The position numbers and the translations under genes were made by a program. A stretch of 64,000 nucleotides of DNA from Owenia fusiformis (lineage: Eukaryota; Annelida; Polychaeta; Sabellida; Oweniidae): assembly GCA_903813345.2 (NCBI GenBank), contig CAIIXF020000006.1, positions 33,517,524 to 33,581,523 on the forward strand. Reading direction: 5' to 3'. Positions 28,201 through 43,200 of the stretch are shown here, in pieces (within the stretch, counting starts at the first letter, position 1; the number at the start of each line of letters is the position of its first letter). The notes beneath the pieces were generated by a model. The model was not told the DNA's origin. It saw only the letters and a program-made list of their open reading frames with translations, and searched no databases.

Positions 28201-31200
28201 TATTGTATTGATATATATTGACATAACTTAAGTTATCATTGAGAACCTTCACAAAAATGACAAAATCATATTACCTTGCGGTTACTTTCATAAAAAATGG
28301 TACATTGATATTTGAAAATAGTACATTGATATTTGACCTGACAGAATTACCACGGATGTACTCTCACAAAAATGACAAAATCATATTACCTTGCGGTTAC
28401 TTTTGAAAAAATGATACATTGATATTTGAAAATGGTACATTGATATTTGACCTGACAGAATTACCACGGATGTACTTTCACAAAAATGACAATATCATAT
28501 TACCTTGCAGTTACTTTCGTAAAAAATGGTTCATTGATATTTGAAAATGGTACATTGATATTTGACTTGGTAAATGATAATACCATATTACCTTGCAGGT
28601 ACTTTTTTCAAAAAATGGTGCATTGATATTTAATCTGGCAGAACTACCACAGTATATATAGTTTCACAAAAATTGTATATTGATATTTGACCTGGTTTTA
28701 ATAAAAAATTTCATATATTAGTCTATATGTTTGGCTTGACCCCAATTACACTGTAGGTTGCATTTTGTAAAATGTCATATGTTTTTTCGACCCCCAGGTG
28801 TGTGACAGAGGCCTGGAAATCACAATGATTTACATTTGATACCTGTTCTTAGTCTGAACACAGTTTATATATATCTTTTATTGAATCTCTGACGTCATTG
28901 CATTGCAATGACATATTAGTCACTACAAACTACAATATACAAAATTAAACTAAGACTAAACTAACTATTTCATAGGAAATATACAAAGTTGTAAAAGTTT
29001 CCATTCTTGTTGCTTAATCATTGTAGTTTTTCTCTATTGAAACGAAGTATCAGATTTTCTTGCATTTCTGTTATACTTTTGGGTATGTACTTGATGACTG
29101 TTTATGTTATTCCTTGTTGATTCAACTTTTTCTCTTTTTTTGTTGTAGGTTTTTTCTGAAGGAGACAGTAAGATATTATTTTGACTGATTAGGTTATCAC
29201 TTGATATTTGAATTTTAAGATTTTTGTTTTATATCATCTGTTCATTTTTTCAAACCACATCGCCAAATTCCAAATGTGGACAAATTCTAATTTTGAAGGT
29301 ATTCAAATACCAATATTTTTTTGCTCTAAATGCAGCTTTACCATATTGTTTGTCCAGTTTCATATATTTATGTGAGTTCTCCCCTCTTCTTCATTTACCT
29401 TTCATTTTTTTATTAATAGCGTTATACAGTTTCATAAGCCAACAAACAAGTAAAAACAACCAACTTACACAGAAGTCATTCATCAATCACCTATTGAAAA
29501 TGAACTGGGTAAATACACTGAACTTTGGGTGAAGTTACATCTTTAGCTGGTAGTTGGGTTTGTTGCTAGTAAAACATGAAGGTTAAACAAACCATTGGGC
29601 AATCTCTCTACTTATAAACAATGCACTGCCCTTGTCATGATGTATGAGCACCTCAGATGTAAAATGGATCTTTTAGAAGTACTAAAAATAGATGTTTTGT
29701 CTCATTGGGTATCAATTATTCTAGGGGTATCTCTGTGAATATGTTATCATTTGGAAAAGTATCAATATCATGAGAAAATGTATGACAGCATATGTTAAAG
29801 AAATGTTTTTCCATGAAAAGGTTTTCCATGAGATGATAAATAAACTGAATGTTATATCTTAAACACTACACGTCAATACAATCCAATGTGGTACCAGCAA
29901 TGTTTTATATATACCATTTAAATAAAGTTATTTTAGATGATTTCCAAATAATTTCAATGTTTGAAGAAAGAGTATATTTTGCAGTAGCAAGAGTTTGCAT
30001 TGAGCAATAATGCTTGGCCTCAGGCCAATAGATAGTCGATGAATCAGAAGCACTCTAACCAACCAATCAACCAAAACAGAAAGGCTATGATAATCTTTTT
30101 TCTTAAAGAATAATTAAAGGCGCAAAGATTAAGGGCATCCCTGATTGCAGTATTCTCAAGTGATATCACCATAGAGAGAGAAGACACTCTGGATCTTGTA
30201 TCCTTGCTATGGGAGGGGATTATGTATAAGATGGGTAGAATGAGAAAGCAGAGTAGCATTCCATGTATATTGAACCATTAGTCCAAAAATTGTTCTACTT
30301 TAAATTGTCATAGTGTAAGCCAGTTTAAAACAAAAGTTATGAATTTAGTATTAGTATAAATATTCTTTCAGTGTCAATATGGTGAACATAAAGGATTATG
30401 AACAGTAAGAGATAAAGTACAACTGTAAATTGTAAAATAGTCAATACTCTAAAATATACAGGAAAATCAGATTTTTGTGAAAAATTAGTTGAAATATCTG
30501 AGGTGGGCTTGAAATTAAATGCTACGGTGCTAGCAGAGTTCAGAGTTCATTCCAAGTTATCAAGGACAGATCCAGATTTTTGTGTTGGTATGGGGCATCC
30601 ATGAACAAAAGGTTTACTTACTAGGGATAGTGCACAGACAAAGATAGACAATTTAGACAATTTTGTTAAAATGAATAAAAAGAATTTCTATGGAATACCA
30701 TCTCCTTAATACAGCACTGCACTGCACTGCACTGCACAATATTAACTTGTGTAAATAGGTCCTTAATAACCCTGCGAACTTGAAGATGATGTGTAACAAA
30801 GATGATAAAAAATGGTAGCTTCAATCTTTGATGTTTTGATACCTATCAACAGCTACTGTTATCTCAGTATGAATCCTAATGGCAAGTCTCATAGCTTCTA
30901 AATAAGTTTGACAGTGACCAACAGGTGCCTACATTGTTGTGTTAAACACATTGGCAGAATGTCAGCAAGCATTTTTTCTAAGTACCTTCATGATCAGTTG
31001 TTCTTCACAAGAGTAGGGAAGTTTCCTGGTTTATATGTGGAGGGTGCATATATAGAGTCATAAAATAACAATAAAAAATGATCACTTAGTCCTGCTTCAA
31101 GTCCTTTTAATGTTAGGTAAAATAGACTTGATGCAATACTAATGTCAATAAATAGTAGTACAACATGGAAGTGGCCTACCATAGGTTGTTGTTCCAGTTT

Positions 31201-34200
31201 TATTGACTATTCTATCGACTGAAATCTTCTTAACCAATATATTTGGAAGGAAATGTTTACTGTAGAAAAATGTTTATCATAAGAAAGCAGTGTTCAAGAT
31301 GGAAATTTTGTTCACTCGTGATTATTGTCTAATTAGTGTTCATTTGAGAACATCTTTTATTGGAATGGTACACTACAGAAAGTGAAGGAATTATAAACTG
31401 CAATTGAAACAACTTTATTTTGAATGAGAAACTGAAATTTGCACTGCATTTGAACTGCATAACTCACTCAGCAATTCCCAGGTTCTTCTGACCACAATTT
31501 ACTGATGTAAAAACCACAACCTTGGAAGTTGTTAACATTAAAACATTTTCTGCCAATTAAGAAAAGCTAACATCTTAAATTTCTTAAGCTTTGAATTGAT
31601 AATTTTTACAGTTCAAATGCTATTATAGTACTATGTTATTTGTATTGGAAATTCAGAAAATATATACATTTCAAAGCTTTAATGTATTTTTAATATGAAT
31701 AACTTGGGTGTGGTTGGGGTGCTTCTTTAACATGAGCTAATGTTAAACTGCAGCTTGATTAATGTTAAGTGGACCTGGGAGATTTTTACCAATATCATGG
31801 CAGTACTTTTTAATGGTGAATACAAAAGATGTGTATTGGCATAGAATTAATTAAACCGGAATGAAGTCAAGATTCTGTATTGCAGAGAACTGTTACAATG
31901 ACTGGCAGTAAACCTGTTAAATAGAATGACCAGAGAAATTTAATGCATGGGGAATGTATCTGTTAAACAATAGCTACCCCTGCATAAAATATCTCAATGA
32001 TTATACTTATTCTATTCTATTTCTGATTTATAATTGAATGAGATATCAGCATTTCAGATGTTTCTGTTCAGATTATGAACAAATTACTATACTACTTACT
32101 CGATTCCTTGCTTATTTCTGTCATTTTTACATTATTTTTGCATTTTAAATCATGAGCATAGGCGACCACATGAAATGTTCTATGTGGTAGTAACTATCTA
32201 CATTGTTAGCAAGACTCATCTTCACATTCACTTCATTTTACTTGCATATTTTCAATAGATCCAAAAGTTACCCTATTTTGGTATGACCTATTATCTTTAT
32301 CTGGATATTTCTGTTATTCCGTTGTCTCTGTAGTTACCATCTCTTATTGTTTTCCCACTTATTGCATTCCTCTTTCAATTCATTCCAAACTTTTATTTTT
32401 TCCCATCTTTCATTCCCATATCATTTTATTCTCATATTCTTGCATTCTCATCTCCTCTTATTAGCTCACATGGTGAGCTTTTGCAATCGCTCACTTGTCC
32501 GTCTGTCTGTCCGTCTGTCCGTCTGTCCGTCCGTACACTGGCATGCAAAATGCTTGAAAAGAGGACGAAATGGCGGAACTGCTTGAAATGGCTGAAATGG
32601 CGAAACAAGCACAAGCAGCGAAACTTATTTTAATTTCAAAGATGTTTTGATTGAAAAGATTGAAACAGTTGAAAAGCCTTGGTGAAATACTTGAAACATT
32701 CATGTTCATTTTTTTTCTTTTCATTCGTTTCGCCATTTCTTCCTGAATTGGTCATGTGATTGAAAAGATTGAAATAGCAAACAGGCGCAAGCAGCAAAAC
32801 TTATGCTTCATTTTCAAAGGCGAATCGATTGAAATGCTTGAAAAGTTTTAAATGATGCAAGCATTGAAACAGAGGAAATGATTCATGCATTGAAACTATT
32901 GAACTGATTGAAACAATTCAAACAATTCAAACAATTGAAACTCAATTTACAGTATACATGTATACAGGGCTTTACATCCCTTTCTTTCTGTTCTCCATTT
33001 TTGTTCCATTTCTCCTCATTCCCCTCATTTCATTCTTTCTTATATTTTCATCTTTCACTCCCCCATTCTTGCATTTTTATCTCCTTTCATGTCATTCTCT
33101 GTTTTACAGCACAGTAACTATAGAATTTCTTTATGTGCAGAATTTGCAATTTCTCTGGATCTTTTAAGTATTCCTGAGTGATATATCCTAAAATCCATGT
33201 ATACGTTTAGCTTACGTTTAATATACTGTTGAGATGAATCAATAAAATCTACAACTTTTTTCATGCAAAAAAACTGGAAGGTGTGTTAATAATTATCTGA
33301 CACAATAACATAGTGTAATATATTATGACCAAGAATTATGAATCAGATTTGCCCCTATTCTCTACATGCTATATAATGGAGATAATGATTTCCAGTCTTT
33401 TATTGATAGATGTAAAGCATCATCCATAAAACACATTAATATTGCATGATATCAAACTATGAATTTTTACTATGTAAACATTGTGATTTATCAGAGTGTC
33501 CCTCTTTATATAATCCTTGAGAGGGTATTCCAAGGAATAGTATTGCAGACTGTGGATCCCACAATTATAAGTTATTTTCTAGACTTATTTCTCTATAACA
33601 TTGGGATATCTTTCTACGTAACAAATCCTCATATACAGCCTTGGGAGCAATGCAAACTGTAGTGGTCCCTCCATTCATTTACATCTAATTTTTTAATTTT
33701 GCCTGTTTTCCTGGGGCTGTTCATTATACTTACCCTGAGGCCTGTAGATTAAAATAGTAATTGCTACTGCATATGAAACTCTCTTTTAAGAACGCAAATT
33801 CATATTGAAAAGGACTGTAACTAAGATTAAAGTTCATCATTCATATATTTCCGTTTTGGTACTAGCATTGCACAGGATTGGTAGAGTTAATAGCTTTCAC
33901 AATGTTTTGTATTCCTGCCTTTTATATCCAAACATTATATATAATAGGCATCATTTTATATATTCTTAATGTCATTATTTTAGGTAAATAAATCCCCTGG
34001 TGAGGGAGACATTATCACAAGATTTTCATTATCCCATTTAGATAAAAGATCAACTGGGATAAAAGATCTCAAAAGTGCTTTGTTCTGGAATCTGCTAGAT
34101 CCCATAATACACTATATCATGGCATCTCTAGATGATGTTGATAAAAGATACAAAAATGACATTTGGAGGCTACTACTGATTCATATAGGCTCAAATTGTA

Positions 34201-37200
34201 AAAGTGCAAGTGAACAGATTCATTCAGGTTTAAATGATAGTAAGTTTTAGATATTAGATATCAGACAGGCTATGACTTGGGGTATCCTTCACTGCAAAGA
34301 ATCACTTATCGTTATTTCTACACTATTTGCATCATCAATCTGAGATGTTACTACTAAGTGATAGGTTTTTGACCCATGACTTACTTGTTGTTCTTGTATT
34401 TAATAAGCATTCAGAGGTTCGAGTTTATGGGCTACATTTATGTACCCTCATACTTCTGCATAGTAAAACCTATTTATTCAAACACCATTCTCATCTGAAC
34501 ACCAATATAATAACACTTTTGCAGGGTGGTTGGTTCCCTTTTTATGTCACCACCACTTTTGTTAACAAATTGCTATGGTCTCCAACATTTTTTATGGATG
34601 GTGGTCAGTGTCCGGTGGTTGGTGTTTGGTGTCTGTAACAAATAGCAGGTTGTTACGTTTTGCATGTTAATGCCTTGTTGTATCTAAAGACTTCCATTGT
34701 TAAAACTTGAAATATGAATACCTTTCAATCAGAACCACGAGTGATTAGATAGGTTTTACAACATATCTCCAAAACTATTTGATTCTGCTCTAGGAACTTC
34801 AACGACTCAAATGCAAATCTTTCTAATTGGAATCATGCCTCTTGTCATACATTACTTGATTTGTGGAAGGACCCAGGTATTATTACCCTTATTGACTGAA
34901 ATCCTTGCTCTCCAGGAAATACTTGGGTTGTTGGAGATAGAGCTGGAAAGACCTTGTGCTCTCTCATAAGCGCTCTGGGAATTCTTATGTTTTAGCAATA
35001 TCCTCACAACCTTAGTACACCCCAGGTCTTATAAAAGCTGCATAATGCATAAAATAACTAATTACGAATCTTTAGTTCAGTTGACTAGATTTCTTTCTAT
35101 TTGCATTTCATATTGACTTAATACCAAGATTTGTAATTTATCATAACTCATATTGCATATTTCTGTGCTTCCAGGTAAATCATGACTCTCGTGTGCGGAA
35201 AGTGGGTCGAATTAACCTAACTGTGGTCAAGCCATTGGACATCGCCCCTGGATCAACAGAGCTTTTGAAATGGGTTAGGCTGAGGTATGATGCTGTTACT
35301 GGATTCTCGGAAATCAAACAAGCCAATCACATTCAACAGTCTGTCGGGATAGGTTAGTTGATTCGTTTATTTGTTTCATGTATTTTTAGCTCTAATGGGT
35401 ACACTATTGGGTCACTCACTAGGATGTGTTTGTCCATCTGTCTGTTTACAATGTTGGTACTTTTTTTACCTTATTAGTTAAATCTTTTCCAAATTGTCCT
35501 TATTTACTACATACAGTATAAAAAACATGAGCTTGTGTCAGTTATTGTTGTTTCACTGGCCACATTTGTAGAATGCTCGTACTTTTTTATTGTTTAAAAA
35601 TCCCTTTTTAGCCAAAGTCCCAAAAATGTTGTGTTGATTTGCTTCAGCCTTTTTCTTGTCATTTAAAAAGGCTATAATTCAGATTCAGATGTGTCTGATA
35701 AACCATCAGACTGTCTATCAGGAAAATAACTCAAATACTGTGAATGGGTTTTCTTTATATTTGTTAGATTTTTGGGATGTTAATATTTTAGTTGTTGTTA
35801 TTATTCATTTGTAGAACCAGATGCCCCTGCCACATGTGTATTGTCAAATGAACCATCATCAATGACACAATCACGCTACATCCAATCACAAGATATTAAG
35901 GGCTGTGCTGATCCTATGGCAACTGGGTGAGTTACTTAGAGCCTTTTTGTTAAGTAAAAACGATTTTTATGAAAGTCATTTCAAAGATTGAACAAAGAAC
36001 ATACTATTTCAAAAACATAATTGCAAAAATATTTTGCAACCTAAGTAGCATCATGGTGGTGTCACTCAGGTGGCAAAATATTTTTGAAATTTAAAAAGAG
36101 ATTTTTATGTCAGTCTTTTCTAAATATGCTTAACTTTAATAATAAACCAATATTGATTGTCTAACCAGGTTGAAAAAGGAATATATTATGCTTTAAATAT
36201 CATTTTAACATTTGTTTCTGTTAGAAATAAAAAAATTTGAAATGTATTTTTCTCTTTTTTCTACACTTTCATGCATGGATGAGTTCATTTCTTGCTTATT
36301 TATCAACCAATTTTCTTCATTTCTTTTTCAAAAAATAACATTGGGTGAGACTTCAATATAAGCCAAAGTGGTTTAAACTTTATATGGGGCCTTTAAAAGA
36401 GAGTTTCTTCTGTACTCTTATTATAAGAGATAATCCTTTGCTCTAGCATTACTTAATCAGTATAGGTCCATCAAAAAGGCCATAACAGCTAGGTTTGCGG
36501 TCATAAAGTAGTACCAATCTATTTAGAGTGTTGTAATTATTACGATTTGCCTCTAAGCCTCAGGGTAATGATTCTTTCTATTGCTCTCCTTGAACTTCAC
36601 GTCTCATATTTTTCCTGTTTCTTATATATAGTGTATGCAGACATGACTATACACATGAAGTGTAATAATGTTTGTTATATATTTCATGACCATGCACATG
36701 TGTCAAAAATCAGTATATATCAGTGCTCATATATCTGGAATGTTGGGCACTTCACTAAAATCAGCTTATTGTCTTACTTCAAGAATATCATTAGTTTGAA
36801 TTGAAAGTTTGCAAGAATGATAGTTCTAAAATGTCCATTTAAAAAATGTATTCAAGGAAACCTTTATTCCCAAGAATATGCTCTTATATTCTTCAAGATT
36901 TCAATGGATTCTGACGGATTCCATTCAATAAAATTTGAGAGGGCATTGAGAATGAAGAAATCCATGGGAAATTGGGAAATATTATACTCGTATAGTGTAT
37001 ATTCAGCATTGAATGAAAACTTGATTTAAAATAGCTTGTTCCAGTTGATGAGAGCTTTTACTAGACAAATACAAAACTTCTGCATTGTGAAACTATAGTA
37101 GATTCATAGACATTGAAATAGAAATCAAGATCAGCCAGGATGATTTCAAGATCAGCATTAACTATTCCCCACTTGTGCTCAAATTCTCAATCTTTTCAAT

Positions 37201-40200
37201 GCTGGCAATTATATACTGCATACCAAAAGCAAATTCAAGTCAGGTTACACGTAATTCTTCACAAATTTTATTTTAATGGGAATTAGACAATTAGGTGCCT
37301 GGCAACTTTTCTTCTTGATCTAATAAGAGACTAATTAATTAAAAAGCAATGGTCCATAACCTCTACGTCAATGCGTTGAAACTACAATTGGTTTTCCTGG
37401 AATTGAGAAGGATTAAGAATCATCTAATTGGAAGATCTTAACGTTTTCATTGCTGGGATGAGTTACAGATCCACTACTTATTGTTTCATTCTACCTTGGA
37501 ATTTCATACTTTTTAGCATATACTGCCAGAAGATGATGTGTGTCCTACTTATCTGCAATAGAAGCATGGAATTAAATGATCAGGCATATGACCCCCTCTT
37601 GTCATGGGAGCCTATATTTCAAGAGTAAAAACATGTGAAGATCATACTCAACATTTAAATAAAAATATTATTGTCTCTTGGAATTGATGCCTACCCTTAA
37701 GTTAGAATTGCTGACTCTCCTTTACAGTAAAACAGCTCAGTGAAACCTGTCTAATCTGAATGCCTTAATATGTTCAGACTAGCAGGTGTTCACATTTCAA
37801 GTTTTTTTAAATATTTGAGTCAGTGGGACATATAAAAATTTGGACTAAGAACAAAAATGTGCAAAATTCACTGTATTTGTAATATCTATCTTAGATTCTA
37901 AACAATCATTGATTGGATACCATATCGACTGATCTGCATAATGCTGATTAATACCATTGAGTGGCCACAAAATGGCGAGTAATTATGGGAGCTACTCACT
38001 TCTGCGTATAAGCAGAGAAACAAAAAATGGCATCTTTACATTCATGTTGAGAAGTGAACCCAATAAACATGAAGCCATATTTTAGAATATTTAACAAAAA
38101 TAATTTCTTTGAGAGATTCCTCTTAAGATGAAACATTTTCTTGGGACCTCATGCAGTGTGCATTAAGGAGAGGGTTATCGATTTCAAAATATTATCATTT
38201 AAAGTACAAACGGATGAAGAGCGCAGAGTCGATAGGTCCAGGTCTAGTCTAGGAATGTCACTCTGTCCTCCTTCAGGTTGACCCTGAGATAACCCAATCT
38301 TGTTTCCTCTTAAAATCCCATCTCCAAAATTTCATCCCAGTTAACTTGTCCCAACCTTTTTTCTTATATAGCTTTAGAAGGGAGGTCCACAATCTGTATC
38401 AAAGTTTAGGATTTGGGATTTATGCCTGAATATTTATTTTTCATTTCTCAGTCATTCTTGATAGTTTACTCTATTTACATGTTGATACGAAAGCCTCAGA
38501 GAATTTTGTGTTTCATTGTTTTCCTTTTAAAATATAAGTTCTCTTTTGTCCTTAGTGAAAATGGAGAATGAGGGTAAATATCTCTGCAGTTGCTTTGAAC
38601 ACTAGAGTGAAAAAGATTATATGGAGCAGGGAATAAAGTGAAATTTGAAATTCTGTAAACGTACTACAATTTCAATTTTAGGATGTTAAATTAAAATAGC
38701 TCAAAACGGATGTCATAAGTGTGACAATTTTAGCACGAGAAACCACAATATTATCATACATAAAAGATTTTGGTCTATTCAGGTTCAAATATGTCTTTTT
38801 AAACGGTTGTTTTTGATTTTGAGATTTGTGGTATCTCCGCATAAATCACTGTAGTGAATTTCAGTCATTAAGTGCACATATTTTCACAGGATTTTTTTCT
38901 AGTTTCTTTTCATCAATGAATCATTCCTTTGGATGTGAACTAAAAATACTTGAGTAGTAGTTTTGATTATCATAATAAACCTCGCTGCCATCTTTAGTCC
39001 AGATGCAATGTTATTTGCAACAAATCATTTAAGAAAATGTGATTATTTTAGCCTAATGGCGATTATATCTTAATTTGGTCCAGGGTCGTCACCTCATAGG
39101 ATTGCCTATATTAACTGAAATTGCCCTTGCAATTACATCGATGTTTTTGGGCATGACCTCCTCATATGTGCAATAGAGAAGGAGAGTTTTCAAGTGGGAT
39201 TGACTGCTACAATATTGTGTTCTTTCAATCTAATATACTGAAACATGATATTATGTTATTCCAATGTCCCTATTAGTATTAGGTTGTTTCAGTCATATAT
39301 TTGTATTATTTATTCTCGGCAACTATGTGTGTGATTGATTATTAAAATATTGAAATTTATATATATTATTAAAATATTGAAATTAATATATATTACTAAA
39401 ATATTAAAATAAATATATATTATTAAAATATTGAAATTTACATATATTACTAAAATACTGAAATTAATATATATATTATTAAAATATTGAAATTAATATT
39501 TATTATTAAAAAATTGAAATTTATGTATATTATCAAAATTTTGAAATTAATATATATTATTTAAGTATTGAAATTAATATATATTCCGCATTAAGGGCTC
39601 ACATGAGAGGGGGGGGGCAAAGTGTCTAAATGCCAGACTAATAAAATTGAAGATATTCATTAAACTTTTTTTTTGATTTAATAACTTGTCTTGCAGTGAC
39701 CTCCACATCATTGAAGTGGCATCCACACACACAAACCCGCTGAAGATGTCACAGAATGACATCACAGTTAACTTGGATTCATCAAGAGGAGAGCGCCATC
39801 TGGTGCTGGTTTTGAAGTCACAACATGGTGTCCAGTGGGTACTACGGTCAAGAAACTTCAAAGGATCAATCATTATTCTGGTAAGTAGAGGTCTTCTGTA
39901 TAAAATAGCTTTTTGTATATTTTGTGTTATAACAAGAAGTGGTGAAATTTGCAGTGAGATTTTGTTAAAGCCATGAGTTTTCTTTGTGACCATATATCTC
40001 TGTATGTCTCACATCATAGAGATAGTGGAACAGAAACAAAAATTTATCCCTCCCACTCCCAGAATTTAATTGGGTGTTCTAGCATGTTATCGAGTACTAT
40101 ATTTACACTTTAGTTGTATTGCATGGGTACAAAGAATGCAGATATTGATTCTAATTAGAGAATTAGAGAAGGAGGACAATTGATGCGAGTTACCTTTGTA

Positions 40201-43200
40201 ATGACCATTCTTTCTATTGTAGAATTTCATAAATGATCAGTGAACAACTAATTATAATTATCAAGAACAGTATATTTTAAACAATCATCATAAATGATTG
40301 AGATTTACTTATTTATTTTTGATGTTTTTAACACATTCTATTCCTGTTTTTCAGAGTAACAACAATGTTGACCACAGTGCACTCCATAATGTTGAAATAC
40401 AGATGCGTACTATGGTTCAAGTACATTCTGGTCGCAATTTGATTCGCTGGATTGAGGAGCAGTACACAACGATGCGCTCATATTCGTCTATCTCAGTGGC
40501 CAATCATATTGATTTGGACCTTGGGGAACTGCCAGGTAATTACTCGTCACATTTCATGATTTTATCACATGGGCTCCATGGGAATCTTAGTAACCCTGCC
40601 TGGAAATGACATTTTCAAAACTGATATCCGACGAGAAACCATTTTTAGATGCACTTTTTTATCTGGTAGATATTATACACAATATCACTTTGAATTCTGA
40701 ATGAATTTACCTGAAAATCAAGATTATTTCTATGAGCATATAGTCTTTTGCCCAATAATTGCAGATGGCTCCAAGGCCATAATACTTTTCAAAATAGAAA
40801 TAAAACATCTACTTAACATTTCCAGTTGTTGAAGAGGCCCATGATGTTCCAAAAAACCCTATTCTACCCATGGATAGTTTCTTAACCATGGTGAATAAGG
40901 ATAGGTCAAGGCCGGGGTCCCATGTCTCTCCTTTTGACTCTGTTAGTAAGACGCAAGTTGCAATCCAACAGGCCATTAACATTCAATGCGACAAGAGCCA
41001 TCTGGTGGTGTCCTTGAGAAAACCCATTTTACAGGTAAGTGTATTGAACAAGGTTTACAGGACATTGGGTATAGGCAGGAAGAATGCAAAAATGATTTTT
41101 CTAAAACACTAGTATTTTTGTGCAAAAATGCCAATATTTTGACTTATTTCACTGAAACTGGTAATTATGTTCCAGAGTCATATATAATATCTTCCTCGTA
41201 AGCCTCACTGATTTGAATTTGCCTCGCCTATTTGAATTTGCCTCACTTATTTGAATTTGCCTGACCTAATTGAATTTGCCTCACCTAATTGAATTTGCCT
41301 CACCTATTTGAATTTGCCTCACCTAATTGAATTTGCCTCACCTGTTTGAATTTGCCTCACCTATTTGAATTTTCCTCACTTATTTGAATTTGTCTCACCT
41401 ATTTCAATTTGCCTCATTTATTTGAATTTGCCTCGCCTGTTTAAATTTCCCTCACCTATTTGAATTTCCCTCACCTATTTGAATTTGTCTCACCTAACTT
41501 TGAATCCTGGCTATGCTCCTGATCTCTATGGATTGATAATGAGACATGGACTCCAATGTCTCTCTATTTTTCCCCCATTGTTATTATAATTTTGCAATAA
41601 AATGACAACAAATGATGTGGGAATGTCAACGTTTCAATTCAAGCTCTGTTTCTGTAATGTAGGTGTTATGTTTTTCACCCATTCTAATCATAATTTTGCA
41701 ATTACTTGACCACAAACGATGTGGCAATATCAACTTTTCAATTTAATACTCCTTATCTATAATCAAGGTGTGATGTTGTCACCAAGCCCTTTAAGTGACA
41801 AAGCTGCAATTTGTTGACCTCTAGGAATTTATTAGTAGAAAATAAATTCCACTGCTTGCAACTAATTTAGAACAGGAAGAAAATATTTACAAATATATAA
41901 TTACAGTAAATGAATGCTTTTGTTGTTATTATTTGTATTAGCCCTCCTGCTGTCATGCCAAGCTGAATGAATATGGTATTTAACCTCTTGAATCCCAAGC
42001 TCTAAAATTGGTTTGAAACCAGAGGATTTTTCATTTTTCCCAGAGAAATTAGTCGACAGAGATTATTTCTAGACATTTTAAAATGTATTTTGTGTAAATT
42101 GGCTAAAAGTTGTTCAAATAAGAGCAATTTTAGTGTAAACTTATGCGACAGATCTCGTCACTCTGGGTTTCAAGTTCATCTCTAAGGTGACAAGAAATCT
42201 TGTCACTCTGGGTAGTTAAGAGGTTAAACAAATATGTGTATAATAAATGTGGAGTAATGCAGGGTTTTTACAAAGGCAGAAAGATGGTATTTCCTTGGCT
42301 GGAAAAGTCATGAAATTTCATGAATGGATTCAAGTTAGAGTACTGAGAATGGTTAAGGATGAGTCACGATTAACAAGCATTGGATTGTAAAGCACACGTC
42401 TTGATATTTCTCTTATCTTAATTTCCAGATGATTGGGATGGATGCTGGCCACCTGAGTCTCTCTGATACATCATGCATTGCAAGGTCAAATATGACACAC
42501 TTCATACTGGAGTCACCATTCACTGGATGTGGTACTAAGAGGAGAGAAGATGCAGATGGTGTTGCCTATGCCAATTCAGTAGGTTTTTCTTTAAGAAATG
42601 CTAAAGTGAATGACTTGTAGTGATTATTTTAGTATTTTTCAATTACTTTTTTCAGAGCAAATACATAGTATGCAACTTATCAATACATGGGATTTTGAAA
42701 TGTTCAATTTGGAAATTTCATATTTTTTAGTGTAAATTGGAAATTTCATATTTTTTAATGTTCTTAACATGTTATGTCTCATTGTTTTGATGCAACCCTT
42801 TTTAAGTATGTTTCACTTTTCTGTCTTGGTGTTGAAGTTTAATAACGCAATATATTTTTATGTTTAGATCAAGGTGTTACCAATAGATGATGAATACAGT
42901 GGTAGCCATGGCAACCCTCCTGACCACTCAGGAATGGGAATGATGTTCTCTGATGATGCAAACACTCACCTTGATGATGAAGACTTCCAAGTTGGAGAAA
43001 CCATCAAAGTTGCTTTCGAATGCCTCTTTAAATCAGACACAGCGGATGAAAGGAAGACTATTGAACAACCCAAGCATCATATTCATCCCAAATTTGGTCC
43101 TAAATTGCGTGACACTTTGGGATACTCGCTGGAAGTTTTCACTGATAATTTCAACTCACCAGAGAAAAATTTTCCAATCTTGCTGCAAGAGAAAGAAAAG

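Noticed and set aside
39574-39993. 139-codon open frame on the minus strand
   Set aside because: It is the antisense shadow of betaglycan exon 5.
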